From an uncultured Actinomyces sp. (lineage in GTDB: Bacteria; Actinomycetota; Actinomycetes; Actinomycetales; Actinomycetaceae), in the NCBI GenBank assembly GCA_946998115.1, contig CAMPYB010000033.1, forward strand, positions 1-7,943: a DNA stretch of 7,943 bases, given 5' to 3'. Under the pieces are notes generated by a model that made no database searches, was not told where the DNA came from, and worked only from the letters and a program-made list of their open reading frames with translations. The number at the start of each line of letters is the position of its first letter. The stretch's first letter is position 1. Made by a program: the position numbers and the translations under genes. Positions 6,679 to 7,943 of this stretch are shown one piece after another.

Positions 6679-7419
6679 ATGAGAAGTTGGAATAAGCTTT
6701 ATCGCACTGAAGGTATTGTTTTGCGATCTTATAAGTTAGGTGAAGCTGATAAAATTATTGTTTTATTCACTAAAGATTATGGTATAAAATCAGCTGTTGC
6801 TCGTAGTGTTCGTAAAACTACATCTAAAATAGGTGCTAGAGTCGAGCCTTTTAATTATATTGATGTGCAACTTTGTAGTGGTAAAAGTTTGGATATTATA
6901 AGCCAAGTTGAAATTATAGGTGCATATTCTAAGGAAATTTCAAAAAACATTCAGTCTTTTACTGCCGCAAATTTAATGTGTGAAGTAGTTGAGAAACTTT
7001 TGATAGAAAATGAAAAGGCTTTATCTATTTTTTCTTTGCTAAAAGGTGGCTTATTTAGTTTGTCGTACAGGAATTATATGCCAGTTTTAGTTAGTTCTTC
7101 TTTTTGTTTACGCGCTTTGTCGATTAGTGGCTGGGCTCCTAGCTGTTTTAATTGCGCTAATTGTGGCAAAGAAGGATACCATGAATATTTTAATATTTAT
7201 GATGGAGGAGCTATGTGTGATGCGTGTCGTAAAGTTGGGTGCAGAAAGATTGATGTGCGAACTATGAAATTGTTGCTTGATTTATTTGTTGGAAATTGGC
7301 AAGAAGTTGCAAAAGTGGAAAATTTTATTATTGATGAAGCAGTAGATGTAGTAAATTCTTATACGCAATGGCATTTAGAAAGATCTTTGAAATCGTTGCA
7401 GTTTCAAAATATACATTAA
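6679..7419 (+). CDS. recO: DNA repair protein RecO
   Basis: RecO acts with RecR (and RecF) to load RecA on SSB-coated single-stranded DNA. The 246-residue protein starts with an OB-fold region (about 1-80) containing YRTEGIVLRSYKLGEADKI and GARVEPFNYIDVQL. A helical part follows with an inserted zinc site: C159-x2-C162-G and C180-x2-C183, with an additional Cys at 156. These features match actinomycete RecO. The ATG at 6679 is the only reasonable start; it has no Shine-Dalgarno sequence, and the preceding ATG at 6668 is out of frame and ends after four codons. In many actinomycetes uppS follows recO; here rpmF comes next after a 176-base spacer. Confidence 0.95.
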   Translation: MRSWNKLYRTEGIVLRSYKLGEADKIIVLFTKDYGIKSAVARSVRKTTSKIGARVEPFNYIDVQLCSGKSLDIISQVEIIGAYSKEISKNIQSFTAANLMCEVVEKLLIENEKALSIFSLLKGGLFSLSYRNYMPVLVSSSFCLRALSISGWAPSCFNCANCGKEGYHEYFNIYDGGAMCDACRKVGCRKIDVRTMKLLLDLFVGNWQEVAKVENFIIDEAVDVVNSYTQWHLERSLKSLQFQNIH

Positions 7420-7460
7420 ATATAAACATTTTGATGATTTTATAAGTAAATGATATTTTA

Positions 7461-7506
7461 TATGAAGTATGGTGGAATTTTCTTTATAGATTTGTTATAC
7501 TTCATA
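7461..7506 (+). repeat. Long inverted repeat between recO and rpmF
   Basis: TATGAAGTAT (7461-7470) and ATACTTCATA (7497-7506) are perfect reverse complements. In RNA the stem can be extended inward by five consecutive G-U pairs and one A-U (7471-7476 with 7491-7496), giving up to 16 pairs around a 14-base loop. No T-run follows directly, so it is not a standard terminator. A promoter-like TTGATG-N17-TATTTT (7431-7459) ends just before the left arm. The repeat may therefore be an mRNA leader structure for rpmF, a 3' stabilising hairpin of the recO transcript, or an operator. Confidence 0.6.
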
Positions 7507-7595
7507 AGTTGGACAAATAAGGTTCAATTTTTTAGTAGTGTTTTTCATTGGTACTTATGTATTTAATGGTGTTTTAGATAGGAGCGGTAGGGCAA

Positions 7596-7757
7596 ATGGC
7601 AGTTCCAAAGCGCAAGATGTCCCGCAGTAACACTCGCTCTCGCCGGTCCCAGTGGAAAGCTGAAATTCCTCAGCTTGACACAGTTAAAATCGGTGGACGC
7701 GAGATGACAATTCCACGTCGTTTAGTTCGTGCTGTAAAAGAAGGACTAATTAAGTAA
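7596..7757 (+). CDS. rpmF: 50S ribosomal protein L32
   Basis: This 53-residue gene encodes L32, a small basic protein of the large subunit. It begins MAVPKRKMSRSNTRSRRSQW, the conserved L32 start, and ends in the actinomycete-like PRRLVRAVKEGLIK. It lacks Cys, so it is the zinc-free type usual in that phylum. The ATG at 7596 is preceded by AGGAG (7580-7584, spacing 11) and a closer AGGG (7589-7592); either could serve. G+C is 77 of 162 bases (48%), well above the neighbours, with CGC, CGT, TCC and AAG codons suggesting strong expression. It has its own terminator and probably its own promoter in the preceding 176 bases. Confidence 0.96.
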   Translation: MAVPKRKMSRSNTRSRRSQWKAEIPQLDTVKIGGREMTIPRRLVRAVKEGLIK

Positions 7758-7767
7758 TTAATCTTCT

Positions 7768-7800
7768 AAAGCTCCCCGAAACTGTGGGGGCTTTTTATTT
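7768..7800 (+). terminator. Rho-independent terminator of rpmF
   Basis: AAAGC-(T)-CCCC (7768-7777) pairs with GGGGGCTTT (7786-7794) with one bulged T, giving nine pairs around an 8-base loop (GAAACTGT). It is followed by a T-rich tail (CTTTTTATTT, ending at 7800). It begins 11 bases after the rpmF stop, a textbook position. Confidence 0.9.
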
Positions 7801-7943
7801 TAAATATTTTTAAATATTTTGAGAAATATATTATTTATATTTATGAGTAAGATCTTTAAATATTTTATTTATATTAAGTTTATGCGAAGATAATTAAAAT
7901 TTTTTATAGAAAATATTTATATTTATATCTAATATTGTAGTGA
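7801..7943. other. Extremely AT-rich spacer with short repeats, no gene seen
   Basis: Only 16 of these 143 bases are G or C (11%). The 12-mer TTTAAATATTTT occurs at 7799-7810, 7809-7820 and 7855-7866, and the 13-mer TATTTATATTTAT at 7832-7844 and 7914-7926. I see no open frame of useful length on either strand and no DnaA-box-like site. It may hold the promoter of a gene beyond the window. Confidence 0.6.

Noticed and set aside
7843..7893. 16-codon frame (MSKIFKYF...) in the AT-rich tail
   Set aside because: Very short, no ribosome binding site, and composition equal to the surrounding spacer.

Overview
The window is a single-strand (+) housekeeping gene cluster. In order it holds the 3' end of an NAD(P)H-dependent FMN reductase, then hrcA, dnaJ, rsmE, ybeY, a CorC/HlyC-type CBS membrane protein, era, recO and rpmF. 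The gene order and protein signatures point to an actinomycete. HrcA and DnaJ stand together without grpE/dnaK, YbeY has the GPTDVMSFPMDE..PG block, Era has a YRAGF entry to its G domain, and the Cys-free L32 begins MAVPKRKMSRSNTRSRR. The DNA is nevertheless AT-rich (roughly one third G+C by eye, far less in the spacers), which is unusual for that phylum. I infer a low-GC, perhaps host-adapted or streamlined, member of Actinomycetota and do not name a genus.

Layout. Positions 1-384 are the end of the reductase, closed by a clean hairpin terminator at 455-490. Positions 546-601 are the regulatory core: a TTGATC-N17-TAAAAT promoter whose -10 box directly abuts a perfect CIRCE operator, the binding site of HrcA. 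From 642 to 7419 run hrcA, dnaJ, rsmE, ybeY, the CorC-like gene, era and recO, all co-oriented and with no convincing intrinsic terminator between them. dnaJ and rsmE overlap by one base, while the ybeY, CorC and era junctions have spacers of 73-137 bases that could hold extra promoters. After recO, a 176-base spacer with a long inverted repeat leads to rpmF (7596-7757), which has its own strong terminator. The last ~145 bases are about 11% G+C and contain no gene.

How the genes work together. HrcA represses the promoter through CIRCE and DnaJ is a chaperone, so this is a self-regulated heat-shock unit. The genes behind it act largely on the 30S ribosome: RsmE methylates 16S rRNA U1498, YbeY acts in 16S rRNA maturation and Era binds the 3' end of 16S rRNA. 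If read-through from the CIRCE promoter is substantial, small-subunit maturation would be tied to heat shock. RecO (recombinational repair) and L32 (large subunit) complete the set.

I found no dramatic new system. The points most worth a second look are the absence of phoH between rsmE and ybeY, the long inverted repeat before rpmF, an extra CIRCE half-site one helical turn downstream of the operator, a low-complexity insert in RsmE, and a coding-strand A-to-T composition shift around 4.3 kb.
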